DNA of 45,776 bases from Candidatus Acidiferrales bacterium (GCA_030037355.1 JASHRL010000301.1:1-45776), one strand, 5' to 3'; counted from the first letter of the stretch, positions 34,737 to 43,357 are shown. Notes: generated by a model not told the origin, from the letters alone. Numbers and translations: made by a program.

Positions 34737-36207
34737 TCTCACCAGTCTTGCTCTGCAACCACCGAAACACTGCCCACATCGCGGAGAGGTCTTCTTCGTT
34801 ATAAACGAGGATTTCGTTCATCAATTCCTTTCGCTTTGCCTCGTCTGCGGTTTCAGTGGCTTCAATGAATTTCGCCATCGCCCATTGACCATTGCCCTCG
34901 GTCAGCTTGCGCTCGTAGCCAACGTGTTGCTCGATGACCTTGAGACTGAAACTCGGGACAGGCAGGATAACGGATTCTCTCGTAATTGGAAGGAGGTCAA
35001 GCAAGTTCGCCATCACGCGGCACGCGACACCGTCAGGGTCACCATACCGCTGAATGTATTTCGCCAGATACGTTTTCTCGTAACTCGCCCAATGGACGAA
35101 CGGCACATCGCCGCAAGTCTCGAAGACTTTTTTCGCGTTTGCCAAGAACGCGAGCCAACCGTCGCGGTCGCCATCGGAGCCGAAGCCCGAAACTGCTGGC
35201 ATGAACTCGCTTGGGTTCTCGCCAAACACCTGAACGCCCCACAGATATATTCTGTCGAGTTCGTCGAGATGCGGCGGCATCCCTTCAAGGTCAAACATCG
35301 CGTAGTTCGGGAGCGCAGGAATTGCGGGCGTGCACAGGATTCTCTCGGTTCTTTGCTCCATCGCCTCGGCGAATTGGAGTATGCGCTCGGCCTTCTTGCC
35401 GACTCGCTGCTGCCTGTTTCCAACGGGCCGCTTCAATTCGCTTAGGCTCGCGAAATCGAAGTTGTGCAAGAGTTCCCGTCTCGTGCGAATACCGATGCTG
35501 TTGAGCGTTCGGGCAAGGCTCTGGTCAACATCTGGGACGAGGGCGACATCGCCGTTCGCTTCGGCCTGATTCCAGCATCGCTCGTTGTAACCGCAAGGGC
35601 CGCATTTAGTCCACCCGACCGGCTCGTATGCTTCCTCCTGTGTCCGTTTGATTGCAGCAATTCGTTCCAGCGCGACTAATGCCGATGCGCCGTCGTGGGC
35701 AACAGGCACGATTTCCTCCATCCCGTTAAATACTTGAAGGATTTTCGGAGCGACGCCAACGCTCTGCTCAAACAGCCAGCCGTAAAGCTGGACTTGCAAC
35801 AAAATCTCGGGGTGATTTTCCTCGTCGATTCGCCGTGCCATCTTGGCATCGCGGACGATGTAACCGTCGCTGTCGTGAATCAGGAAATCGGGATAGCCGA
35901 CAATTTCAGCTTCGATGTCACCGAATCGTTGCATCACTCGAAACGCAGGCTGATAAATGACAGGAACTCTAGTCGCAATAGCTTCGGATGTTCGTCGGAT
36001 GCGCTCTTCTTCAGCTACTCCGCTCAAATCGAGGCACTCACCCAATGTCGCGAGATGCTGCTGTTCATGCCGGTTGCCAAGCCTGCGCAGGACAAGCTCA
36101 TACTCGGTCTCCTCGCGTTCCAGTGCGTCATGATGCCGGAGCCAGACGCGCAGGTCGCAGAGGCTTGGTCGAAATCGCGTGATGAAATCAGAAGCGATGA
36201 GGCGCAT
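34711..36207 (-). CDS. TM0106-type RecB-like and RNase H-like double nuclease
   Basis: This 498-aa protein joins two nuclease parts. The N-terminal Cas4/RecB-like part has Asp107 in GYPDFLI and Asp120-Ala-Lys122 in VRDAKMA, with cysteines 17, 202, 205 and 211 (KCGPCGYNERCW) fit for a 4Fe-4S cluster. A helix-hairpin-helix-like LNSIGIRTRREL follows (about 234). The C-terminal part is a DEDD-type RNase H-like exonuclease, with AMFDLEG (Asp305, Glu307), FVHWASYEKTY and VYNEEDLSAM. Family relatives are called TM0106-like RecB nucleases. It converges on the GIY-YIG gene. Confidence 0.85.
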   Translation of the reverse strand: MRLIASDFITRFRPSLCDLRVWLRHHDALEREETEYELVLRRLGNRHEQQHLATLGECLDLSGVAEEERIRRTSEAIATRVPVIYQPAFRVMQRFGDIEAEIVGYPDFLIHDSDGYIVRDAKMARRIDEENHPEILLQVQLYGWLFEQSVGVAPKILQVFNGMEEIVPVAHDGASALVALERIAAIKRTQEEAYEPVGWTKCGPCGYNERCWNQAEANGDVALVPDVDQSLARTLNSIGIRTRRELLHNFDFASLSELKRPVGNRQQRVGKKAERILQFAEAMEQRTERILCTPAIPALPNYAMFDLEGMPPHLDELDRIYLWGVQVFGENPSEFMPAVSGFGSDGDRDGWLAFLANAKKVFETCGDVPFVHWASYEKTYLAKYIQRYGDPDGVACRVMANLLDLLPITRESVILPVPSFSLKVIEQHVGYERKLTEGNGQWAMAKFIEATETADEAKRKELMNEILVYNEEDLSAMWAVFRWLQSKTGETISAPQAS

Positions 36208-36453
36208 GTGGAGTGCAGCCTAGCACTCGCTCCCGGAAGGCGGAATCCATCGAAAGTACTGGCTCCGACGATTCGACCCGACTTTTTGGTGCTAGTCGCA
36301 GGCAATTGGCGTTGAAAAACCTTGACAACACGCCAAGGGCTTCTGCCCAAACAGCCATTAACTCATCGTGATAGTACCATTGGCATGTTTTCGGGGGTTT
36401 CATACCCTTGGACGTAATAAGAGGGCGACCGTCCAATCTAAGGAGAGAGACCG

Positions 36454-36792
36454 ATGCCTACACTCGAACAATACAGTAAGAGCCTAACCGTGCAGCAAAA
36501 GCTGTACTTCCAAGAGAAATATGACAAGGAGAGCAGAAGCCCTTCCACAGCCTTGGTATTGGCACTGCTGTTAGGAGGGGCCGGTGCCCATCGATTCTAC
36601 CTCAAACAGTGGGGCTGGGGCATAGCCTATTTGCTGTTCGTATGGACATTCATCCCCGTTATTGTGGCGCTGGTCGAATGCTTCGTCATTAGAAAGCGCA
36701 CGCAGAAGTACAACGAAGAGGTCGCAAAACAGATAATTCAGAAGATGACTGTGGTCTTCTCGGAGCAGGTGCCAGTGGCTGCCACAGCATGA
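36454..36792 (+). CDS. TM2-domain membrane protein
   Basis: This 112-aa protein has a TM2 domain: two transmembrane segments (about 32-45 and 55-73) joined by AGAHRFYLKQWGWG, the conserved TM2 loop. A soluble N-terminal part and a C-terminal tail follow. AAGGAGAGAG precedes the ATG. A TTGGCA at 36380 with TACCCT 17 bases later is a weak promoter candidate in the 246-bp gap from the TM0106 gene. The TM2 family has no firm function. It overlaps the next small membrane gene (ATGA). Confidence 0.85.
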   Translation: MPTLEQYSKSLTVQQKLYFQEKYDKESRSPSTALVLALLLGGAGAHRFYLKQWGWGIAYLLFVWTFIPVIVALVECFVIRKRTQKYNEEVAKQIIQKMTVVFSEQVPVAATA

Positions 36793-36953
36793 ATGACATC
36801 GACAAACTGATTGAACTGACGAACAAAGAGCACGAGAGGAACGAGTCGTCGGCACGGTTCTTTTGGTTTGTGTTCTTGCTGGACAAATGGCTTGGGGTGG
36901 CAGTGCTGCTGGCGGCGCTCGCCATCCTAATCCTTTGGTACCTCCATGGATGA
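36789..36953 (+). CDS. 54-aa single-pass membrane protein
   Basis: This small protein has a charged N-terminus (MNDIDKLIELTNKEHERNE) and a C-terminal hydrophobic helix (WLGVAVLLAALAILILWYL, about residues 34-52). The ATG overlaps the TM2 stop (ATGA), so translation is coupled. A 15-codon frame starting at 36946 overlaps its stop, but is too short to support. It likely forms an envelope unit with the TM2 and SPOR proteins. Confidence 0.6.
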   Translation: MNDIDKLIELTNKEHERNESSARFFWFVFLLDKWLGVAVLLAALAILILWYLHG

Positions 36954-37013
36954 CAAAAAGCAATCCTTGTTGTTTTCACGATTTGGAGGCTAAGACGTTT
37001 GGAATGTGAACCT

Positions 37014-37934
37014 ATGAAATCACGTTTCTCACTAATCTTGCTGACTCTCGTCGTATTCGTGACGGCGACATGCCTTGCGCAACAGCCGGACGCTTCGCAC
37101 GACAGTGCACCGGAAGCACAAATCGCTGAAAAAGACAGTCAGGGCCTCGGGACTTATCTTTGGCTGGGTCGGTACGAGACGGAAGAGCGGGCACAAGCGG
37201 TCGCCAAGAAGCTCGAAGACCTTGGGTTGCCGGTCGTCGTTCAGCCGAAACGCAGCATGGCCGGTGGCTTTTTCGTCGTCGTGTCAGGGCCGTTCGATGA
37301 ACGGCGTGCCGGGAGCGTACAGAAGTGGCTAGAATCGCAAGGTTTCGTGAACGTCCGCCCAATGAAACTACCGTCTCAGGAAGCCAAAGCCAATCCGTCA
37401 AGCCAAAACAAGGAAATCAAAGAACAGCAAGATGCGGGCAGTAGTAAGCCGTCAGTGGTGTCGGCCATTGGCTCGCCAAAGCAAAACGAGGGTCGTCCGG
37501 CAGCAACACCGCAAACACGACGCATTACATCGGTGACAAGCAAGCTAATCGCGACGATTAACAACGATTTGATACAAGCGTCTCCACACCTGCTTGAGAA
37601 TGGCTCGCTGATTTCCCAGCATTTTTCTTTGGCAGGCGGCATCATGCGGCAATCGATGCTAAGGACAATCGACGGCAACCCGAGGGAAGTGAGTTACGTC
37701 CAATCTGTGCGCGTGGACGAACTCGATGTCTCGACTGTGAATTCAATGGGTGGCATGAACGTGCAAATTCAGTGCCGGAACGGCGAGGCGTGCGTAAACG
37801 TCACGATGGACGGCGCTCCACTCCAAACAGCGCACGAACTTGTGCTCTTGGTTCCTGAAGGCAAAGCGAAACAACAAGTCGCCGATGCCCTCAGCGCACT
37901 CATTTCCCCACAGTCAGAGGCGGGTGCCCGTTAA
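37014..37934 (+). CDS. secreted SPOR-domain-like protein
   Basis: This 306-aa protein has a signal peptide (MKSRFSLILLTLVVFVTATC with cleavage near CLA|QQ, no lipobox). A SPOR-type fold follows (about 48-115): YLWLGRYETEERAQAVAKKL and FFVVVSGPFDERRAGSVQKW, a peptidoglycan-binding pattern. A low-complexity linker leads to an unrecognised C-terminal region with beta-like strands and two cysteines (QIQCRNGEACVNV). I chose ATG 37014 as it begins the signal peptide. It follows the small membrane gene by about 60 bp and completes an envelope trio. Confidence 0.75.
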   Translation: MKSRFSLILLTLVVFVTATCLAQQPDASHDSAPEAQIAEKDSQGLGTYLWLGRYETEERAQAVAKKLEDLGLPVVVQPKRSMAGGFFVVVSGPFDERRAGSVQKWLESQGFVNVRPMKLPSQEAKANPSSQNKEIKEQQDAGSSKPSVVSAIGSPKQNEGRPAATPQTRRITSVTSKLIATINNDLIQASPHLLENGSLISQHFSLAGGIMRQSMLRTIDGNPREVSYVQSVRVDELDVSTVNSMGGMNVQIQCRNGEACVNVTMDGAPLQTAHELVLLVPEGKAKQQVADALSALISPQSEAGAR

Positions 37935-38340
37935 CGGCCAGCCTTGAGGAACGCGGTGCGTGCAGAGCGTGAGGCTGAGGTCGTCCGCGCAGTCGCGGGA
38001 ACGGACAAACACATCACAAGTCTTCAGTAGCTTTGTATCTGCGCAGTCAGCAACCTCTGCTCAAAAGCAATTACCGTGAAATTCAATTGAAGTGCACTTC
38101 CTAGACGGCAGAACAGGCTGGTACAAAAAGTCCGCATCGCCCTCGAACCAGCCGCCAGCGCCCGCAAGCCGATGCGCTGCCGGTGGGGCGTTCCTTGCGG
38201 CTTGTAGCGAGGATATGGCATCTCTGCTGCGTCACACACAACCTGCACCAGCAGGTCGTAACACACACCCTTGTTGCCTTGGGCATGAGAGTCCCCCTCG
38301 ATGATAGACGCCACCAACGGCTAGGTGCTCGAATGTTGCC
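37935..38340. other. 406-bp intergenic region upstream of the Dam-like gene
   Basis: No gene is well supported. On the minus strand a 97-codon frame (38024-38317) begins at a TTG/GTG with no good ribosome site, and a second overlapping frame reads MPKATRVCVTT behind GAGGGGGAC. The two share fragments that look like a decayed coding region. No hairpin, repeat or RNA gene is evident. Confidence 0.4.
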
Positions 38341-39216
38341 ATGGACACTTATGCTTCTTTTGAGCGAGGAGATTCGCTCCGACCGTTTCACATTTTCCGC
38401 TACCCCGGAGGAAAGCGGTGGCTGTCACCTGACATCTCTTTTTTGAGTTTTACATTTGGGCGTTATATCAATCTGACCTATGCGGACGGAGGGTCGGGCA
38501 GAATCCATCTCACGCCAACTTTCCTGCTCGAACCGTTTGCTGGAGGCGCAGTCGTGGGGCTTAGTCTCCTCGACCAGAATTTGATAGAGCACCTAGTGCT
38601 GGTGGAGAAAGACCCGCGAGTTGCTTCGTTTTGGAGGACGGCGCTCTCTGACTCTCGTTTCGCAGACCGCGTAGAGAGATTTCGATGCACGAGGAAAAAT
38701 GTCGAAGCGGTCTGCGCCAATCCTGACCGAGACCCTGCATTCTGGACGCTCGTGAAGAACCGTTGCTCCGTGGGCGGAAACCTCAAAGGCGGCCTCATGA
38801 GGGACGTTTCCTGCCGGTGGAATGGCAAGGTGCACGCAGCGGCTCTTCGGAAAATTTGCAGTTTGTCGTTTAGGATTCAGTGCATCGAAGGCGACGGCAT
38901 CGATGCGCTGCGCAAACATGCCGACGACCCCAGTGCAGCAGCGTTCGTTGACCCTCCATACGTGGCGGCTGGGAAAAGTCTCTACAATCAGTGGCAGGTT
39001 GACCATGCGGCGATATTTGACGTGCTCGCAAAGTGGAAGGGCTTGTGGGTGATGAGCTACGACTCCGCCCCGGAAATCAGAAGACTCCTCAAGAAACATC
39101 GATTTGTCTATCGAGAAGCACCGATGAGAACGAACAAGGGCAAGGTGAAGAAGGAACTCATCATGAGGAGTATTCCCGTGTTGCGGCACGAAAATCCGAA
39201 GTGGAAGAAGACCTGA
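38341..39216 (+). CDS. Dam-like adenine DNA methyltransferase
   Basis: This 291-aa protein is an alpha-class N6-adenine methyltransferase of Dam type. It has FRYPGGKRWLSP (about residues 19-30), the AdoMet motif LLEPFAGGAVVGLSLL (about 62-77) and catalytic DPPYV (Asp204-Tyr207), in the alpha order with the target-recognition part between. A C-terminal basic segment follows. No restriction enzyme partner is adjacent, so it is an orphan methyltransferase, as in many phages and satellites that mark their DNA. Confidence 0.85.
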   Translation: MDTYASFERGDSLRPFHIFRYPGGKRWLSPDISFLSFTFGRYINLTYADGGSGRIHLTPTFLLEPFAGGAVVGLSLLDQNLIEHLVLVEKDPRVASFWRTALSDSRFADRVERFRCTRKNVEAVCANPDRDPAFWTLVKNRCSVGGNLKGGLMRDVSCRWNGKVHAAALRKICSLSFRIQCIEGDGIDALRKHADDPSAAAFVDPPYVAAGKSLYNQWQVDHAAIFDVLAKWKGLWVMSYDSAPEIRRLLKKHRFVYREAPMRTNKGKVKKELIMRSIPVLRHENPKWKKT

Positions 39217-39461
39217 CATGAAATCCATTCATCGACCTGCATGGCTCAGGGCGTAGCATCCGTCAGGTTCTCCGTCTTGCTTCCGAGGCTTTGATGTCGT
39301 CGTAGATTCCTTGAACCAAGTGCCGGTGCTTCACGTCAGGGTCGTGAGGGACGACGCAGCCTCTGTCACCCTTCAATCCGACCGACACAACACTTCTCGT
39401 TTAGAGCGTTTTGTCCTCCGCTTTGCGCTGAACTATGTTCGCCGAGACTTTCCATAGACGA

Positions 39462-39866
39462 CTAAAAGCTCGGGTCGGCGAAGATTCTTGCGGCCAAGTC
39501 CCGAAGGAGGCGGGACACGGTGCCGCGCACGCCGCCGTCGCCGTGGGCGTCACGATGCTCCGGGGCATACTTGAGGCGCGACTTTGCGTCGTACACCTTG
39601 CCAACCACTTCGTTTTCCTCGGGGTTGAACTCGACGATGACCATGGGACGGGCTTCCGCGACAGGGGGGCGGGCGAAGCTGAGAATCGCAATGGAATCAT
39701 TGTTGCCTGTGAAATCGAGCGCGGTCGGCACGAGGCCCTGCTCCAAGGTCTCACGCAGGGTGTCCAGCGTGCGGGCATCGAGGCCATGCAGGAAAATGTC
39801 GCTTCGGACAGGAGCGGAATTTCGGTCGAACAGCTCGGGTCTCTTGAGTTGTGGTGAGTTCATCAT
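39462..39866 (-). CDS. hypothetical protein downstream of the replication gene
   Basis: This 134-aa protein is unrecognised. It starts MMNSPQLKRPELF behind a GAAGGAGAGAA ribosome site, and has a mid region with SIAILSFARPPVAEARPMVIV (about 57-75) and a C-terminal helix RGTVSRLLRDLAARIF. An ATG further upstream (39929) is possible. It is downstream of the replication gene on the same strand, 148 bp away, so it may be a replication or copy-control accessory, but no evidence is direct. Confidence 0.55.
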   Translation of the reverse strand: MMNSPQLKRPELFDRNSAPVRSDIFLHGLDARTLDTLRETLEQGLVPTALDFTGNNDSIAILSFARPPVAEARPMVIVEFNPEENEVVGKVYDAKSRLKYAPEHRDAHGDGGVRGTVSRLLRDLAARIFADPSF

Positions 39867-40014
39867 CTTCTTCTCTCCTTCTATGAATCTACTGCGGTTC
39901 CACACTCGTTCGAGTTGCGCTCGATTCATCGGATTGCCGGTGCGCAATGCAGGCAGCGTGGGCGAAGTGGTTGAGGCGAGCCGCTTCAGTGAGAACTTGG
40001 CCCCACTTGGGTAA

Positions 40015-41304
40015 TCATGCTGCCTCCAGTTGCTTCCGCTTCTTGTCGCGCTTTCGACGCCACATGCGAGCAAATTCAGTCTGACAGCTCTCGCGCTCGC
40101 GACGCCAAATCTCGATGGCGGACATTTCAGCCATTCCATACTCGTCTCTTACCTTGATGAGGCCCGACTCAAAGGGTTTCCGCTGTTCGATGGTCAAGTC
40201 AACCCACCACCACATCGCGTCCTCTCGGTCTTGCTCATCGTCGGCCTGCTGTGGGGTGAGCTTCGACTTTCGAGCGAACTCGGCGCGGCGCTCCTCGACC
40301 TGCCGATGGCTGCGACCCGCGAAGGTTTCAAACTTGCAGCCCGGATTCCAGTAGGCCAAGAACTCGGGGTTGTGGTTGGCGAACGTCATGTACGCCGTCA
40401 GGACGTTGGTGCAGGACTCACCTTTGCCCTCCCCATTCAGAATAGTCGCTATGTGTGTATAGGTCTGCAAGGTCTCGATTAAGTCTCGTGGGCAGCCGTG
40501 GGCGAGAAGGGTCTCCACGACTTCCGACTTGAGCACGACCTTGCCGCCGTGGCGTGGTCGCGGGCACGCGGGAACGGACGGTGCAGGGGTGGCACTCGCC
40601 ATCTGTACCCCGTCCGACAGGACGGGGGCTGTTGCTGTTGCCTTTGGTTTTCCTTCCTTCATTGAGGAAGAAAAGGAAAAAACCGGGTTTTGACTTGAAG
40701 CACTTGTGTTCTCTTCTCCTGTAATGAAGGAAGGTACCCCACTACTGTGTATGGACTTCTTGTCGAGTGGCTTCTCGACTTCTTGTCGAGTGGCCTCTGG
40801 ACTTCTTGTCGATAAGCCTTTGGACTTCTTGTCGAGTGGCTGCTCAGGCGATGTCTTTGCGGCATCCAGATTAACCAGCGACTTCTGGCGTGATTCCTCG
40901 CTCTTGCGGGCACCACGGGACGGCAGCTTGGCGCGGATAAATTCGTCGTCCTCGTCCTTCGCCATCGCTCGGGCCTTGATGGCGGCAAGCTGTTCCTTCG
41001 TGATTGTGTACCAGCACCGCAGGTAGCCACGGTCATCGTGGAATCTCTTCACCTTCAGCCAGCCATCAGCCTCGTACATCTGCGTCAGCTTGCAGACGGT
41101 GTCCACAGAGATGCCGTGCCATGCGGCGAGCGTCTCCTGACGCGAGATACACCACCCGAGAGTGTCCTCCGAGTACTTTTGCGCCTTGACCCATTCAGGG
41201 TCATCCAAAATCAGGGAGGCAATGCGCTCTAACAGGGACTTCGCGACGCCCTTGTATTCGTAGAGATTCGAATTACGGACTGCGGCTGCGTGTTCGCTAC
41301 TCAT
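40015..41304 (-). CDS. replication initiator-like protein with in-gene iterons
   Basis: This 429-aa protein resembles the lambda O type of phage and plasmid initiators in layout. An N-terminal winged-helix DNA-binding domain (about 30-100, including SRQETLAAWHGISVDTVCKL) is followed by a charged linker, then a helical C-terminal domain (DLIETLQTYTHIATIL, WWWVDLTIEQRKPFESGL) that may contact the helicase. In the linker the DNA holds four 23-bp direct repeats and an inverted repeat (40652-40845). The ATG at 41304 has a GGGAGGT ribosome site; a 38-codon frame overlaps it and suggests coupling. No catalytic replication motif is visible, so initiator function is inferred. Confidence 0.7.
   Translation of the reverse strand: MSSEHAAAVRNSNLYEYKGVAKSLLERIASLILDDPEWVKAQKYSEDTLGWCISRQETLAAWHGISVDTVCKLTQMYEADGWLKVKRFHDDRGYLRCWYTITKEQLAAIKARAMAKDEDDEFIRAKLPSRGARKSEESRQKSLVNLDAAKTSPEQPLDKKSKGLSTRSPEATRQEVEKPLDKKSIHSSGVPSFITGEENTSASSQNPVFSFSSSMKEGKPKATATAPVLSDGVQMASATPAPSVPACPRPRHGGKVVLKSEVVETLLAHGCPRDLIETLQTYTHIATILNGEGKGESCTNVLTAYMTFANHNPEFLAYWNPGCKFETFAGRSHRQVEERRAEFARKSKLTPQQADDEQDREDAMWWWVDLTIEQRKPFESGLIKVRDEYGMAEMSAIEIWRRERESCQTEFARMWRRKRDKKRKQLEAA
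40652..40734. repeat. 12-bp inverted repeat flanking a purine-rich tract
   Basis: CCTTCCTTCATT (40652-40663) and AATGAAGGAAGG (40723-40734) are perfect reverse complements, 59 bp apart. The spacer is purine-rich on the plus strand near 40664-40682 (GAGGAAGAAAAGGAAAAAA). Together with the adjacent iterons this resembles an origin with a DNA-unwinding tract. Confidence 0.65.
40754..40845. repeat. four 23-bp iterons inside the replication gene
   Basis: GACTTCTTGTCGAGTGGC-type units start at 40754, 40777, 40800 and 40823, an exact 23-bp period. The first 13 bases are invariant; the third unit differs at three positions in the next block. 23 is not a multiple of 3, so the repeat falls in all three frames and encodes different peptides (PLDKKS, TRQEV, STRS). 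Conservation is therefore at the DNA level, as expected for initiator-binding iterons. Confidence 0.85.
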
Positions 41305-41413
41305 CCGCGACCTCCCGCCACCGCGCGGTCGCGGCCATTTGATGAACACTGAACTGCGTGCCCCGTAGTGTTAAGCATTCGCGCTTGGCGACGTGACTGT
41401 GTTGGTATTTCAT
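41297..41413 (-). CDS. 38-aa ORF overlapping the replication gene start
   Basis: This short frame (MKYQHSHVAKRECLTLRGTQ...) has a GAAGGGACACGA ribosome site. It ends at 41297 so that its final codons GAT GAG TAG overlap the initiator start ATG AGT AGC. Such overlap is typical of translationally coupled leader or small regulatory proteins. Function is unknown. Confidence 0.4.
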   Translation of the reverse strand: MKYQHSHVAKRECLTLRGTQFSVHQMAATARWREVADE

Positions 41414-41588
41414 TCGTGTCCCTTCGCTTTCACCGTTGTGTCCTTTTCGCACCTTTTGGTAAGAACGGTGGGCGGCGGGTGGAACACAGAGACCCGCCGC
41501 CTAGACTCCGGGAGCAACCCCGACGTATGCGGGTATAATACGAACCCCGCCGAGAAAATTCGGAACGATTCCGGGGCTACAAGCGTCC

Positions 41589-41831
41589 TCACGGCGTTGG
41601 CGAGTTTAGCTGCGGAGTTCCAGCGTTCTCGCGATGCGCCGCCCATTTGCGCGGTCTCCCCGGAGGAGGGATTTTGCATCCTCGAATGCCGAGCAAATTT
41701 TCGAGTTCGGCGAGTTCCAGCCGGTCGGCCTGCGTTGCTTGCCCGGCCTGAGCTTTGAGCCACAGCTTCCGCGTCTTGTGCCGGTATGCCGCGATTGTGC
41801 TCGGCGCGAGTTCTGCCAACGGTCGTCTCAC
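41589..41831 (-). CDS. 80-aa small basic protein upstream of the replication module
   Basis: This protein starts at a GTG behind GAGGAGGGG and begins MRRPLAELAPSTIAAYRHKT. It is helical (LWLKAQAGQATQADRLELAEL) with a C-terminal basic, proline-rich tail. The promoter zone contains a TAGACA/TGTCTA inverted repeat (41857-41887). It could be a regulator or a replication accessory. No family is recognised. Confidence 0.55.
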   Translation of the reverse strand: MRRPLAELAPSTIAAYRHKTRKLWLKAQAGQATQADRLELAELENLLGIRGCKIPPPGRPRKWAAHRENAGTPQLNSPTP

Positions 41832-41856
41832 GTCCCCTCCTCAATAGCGAGGGTCG

Positions 41857-41887
41857 TAGACAGTTTCTTTATTTCTTAAAATGTCTA
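41857..41887. promoter_or_regulatory. candidate operator (TAGACA-N19-TGTCTA)
   Basis: A perfect 6-bp inverted repeat with a 19-bp AT-rich spacer lies upstream of the GTG-started gene at 41831. Symmetry and position fit a dimeric repressor site, but there is only one copy and no adjacent repressor gene, so this is tentative. Confidence 0.35.
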
Positions 41888-42047
41888 TTTGCGGGCGGGA
41901 GATACAGCACGAGTCAAAAGTGCGTATCGGACGAAGTAGGGGAATCGGGCGGGTTTTGCACTTCGGAGCACCTCTGATGCCCCGAAGGAACACCGGCTTG
42001 GTCAGTCCTTCTCCTCAACCTCCCATGTGTCGTAGAGTTCCCACTCG

Positions 42048-42785
42048 TCAGAGTTTACTCTTCCGTCCTTGAGGAAGCAGGGCCCGATAGCCATCATCCG
42101 CAAGAAGTACGGCCCACGCGGCAACGTGCTCGGCGACCGGAACGACGATGCTGTTCCCGAGACAGCGATGTCTGTCCATCCGGTTGGGAACCCCATCATC
42201 CACTCGGAATACTCCGGGCTTAGGCGTCTCTTGGAAATGGCGGTGCCACGACTTGCGCAGGCCTTCCGTTGATTTGACCCACCGCATGTATCTGACGATT
42301 TCGCCGTGGGTGTCGGCCACCAAGAGCACTCTTTTCCGCATGTGTGGAGCGCCAAAGGCGCACGCGGGGAGAACCGACCACCATGCATCATACCCGAGGG
42401 CGGCAAGGCCTTTGAGGACTTCATCCAGTCCTCGACTGAGAAGGTCGGCAGAGATTTCGGCACATACGACACGAGGCCGGATTTCCTTGATGACTCGGAG
42501 CATCTCGAAGAAGAGGCCGGACTCTTTCCCCCGGATGCCCGCTTTCCTTCCTGCCGGGCTGATGTCCGTACAAGGGAATCCGCCGCTGATGACATCAACA
42601 GGCCCGAGATTGTGCAGACCAACTTCCCGGATGTCCCGGAATCTTTTCGCTTTGGGGAACCGTTTTTTGAGGACTTTCGTCGCATAGTCGTCTATCTCCA
42701 CCTGCCATTTGGTCTGGATTCCGACCCTCTCGAACGCGAGGTCAAATGCCCCGATGCCTGAGAACAGGCTTCCGTGGGTGAGCAT
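42048..42785 (-). CDS. m5C DNA methyltransferase (Dcm-type)
   Basis: This 245-aa protein has the C5-cytosine methyltransferase motifs: GSLFSGIGAFDLAFE (motif I), the catalytic Pro-Cys in SGGFPCTDISPAG (Cys72, motif IV), AEISADLL (motif VI, Glu110), HMRKRVLLVA (motif VIII) and CLGNSIVVPVAEHVA (motif X). It is short, with a reduced target-recognition domain, as in phage-type enzymes. A matching endonuclease is not adjacent. It lies between the replication module and the xis gene on the same strand. Confidence 0.9.
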   Translation of the reverse strand: MLTHGSLFSGIGAFDLAFERVGIQTKWQVEIDDYATKVLKKRFPKAKRFRDIREVGLHNLGPVDVISGGFPCTDISPAGRKAGIRGKESGLFFEMLRVIKEIRPRVVCAEISADLLSRGLDEVLKGLAALGYDAWWSVLPACAFGAPHMRKRVLLVADTHGEIVRYMRWVKSTEGLRKSWHRHFQETPKPGVFRVDDGVPNRMDRHRCLGNSIVVPVAEHVAAWAVLLADDGYRALLPQGRKSKL

Positions 42786-43003
42786 GGTCTTAGGATACCG
42801 ACCGCCACGACCGACGGACGGATTTCACGAATTACTGGTCGCTAATTGGTTAGTGAAGTGTAGGAACCGCATTGTTTCGACCGAAGCAGTTGTGGACGAC
42901 CGACAGGTGCTTGAGTCTTAGTCCGCATGGCGTCCCGCACACCGCTGACTTCGACCCGGGGGGCTGCCGCCCGCCGGGCAGGGCGTGCCCCATTCCATTC
43001 GGT

Positions 43004-43234
43004 TCACGCAGCCCACCGCCAATACTTGTCTTTTGCGACCCGCTCTTCGGTCTCTCTCGTGACCAACAGGTCTGTCTTGGGAATTAGGTTCTCGATGGCC
43101 GATGCGGGTACACGAACGAGGTAGCCGATGCGCACTACCGGCAGCCGACCACGTTTAATCCATCGGTAGATAGTGTTCGGGGTGACCCGCAGGATTGTAG
43201 CGACTTCTTGGACGGTCAAGAGTTTTGGAGCCAT
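43004..43234 (-). CDS. excisionase-like MerR/HTH_17 DNA-binding protein
   Basis: This 76-aa protein is an excisionase-family helix-turn-helix: LTVQEVATILRVTPNTIYRW (helix pair, residues 6-25), then IKRGRLPVVRIGYLVRVPAS (wing). The start at 43234 is preceded by GAAGAGGCAC. It lies between the m5C methyltransferase and the integrase gene on the same strand, the classic position of xis, which directs integrase toward excision. Confidence 0.88.
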   Translation of the reverse strand: MAPKLLTVQEVATILRVTPNTIYRWIKRGRLPVVRIGYLVRVPASAIENLIPKTDLLVTRETEERVAKDKYWRWAA

Positions 43235-43357
43235 GACGTGCCTCTTCGGTTTGAACCTGCCCGAAGCGACACGCACTAAGATTCGACGTGAACTTCTTCT
43301 TGGCTTTTCGAGTGACGTTACACGCGCTAGCTTTCGCCGCCTTCTGTTTCACTCGAC

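Noticed and set aside
38024-38317. 97-codon minus-strand frame
   Set aside because: Starts at TTG/GTG without a ribosome site, and an overlapping frame with a better site encodes an unrelated, cysteine/arginine-rich string. Neither looks coding.
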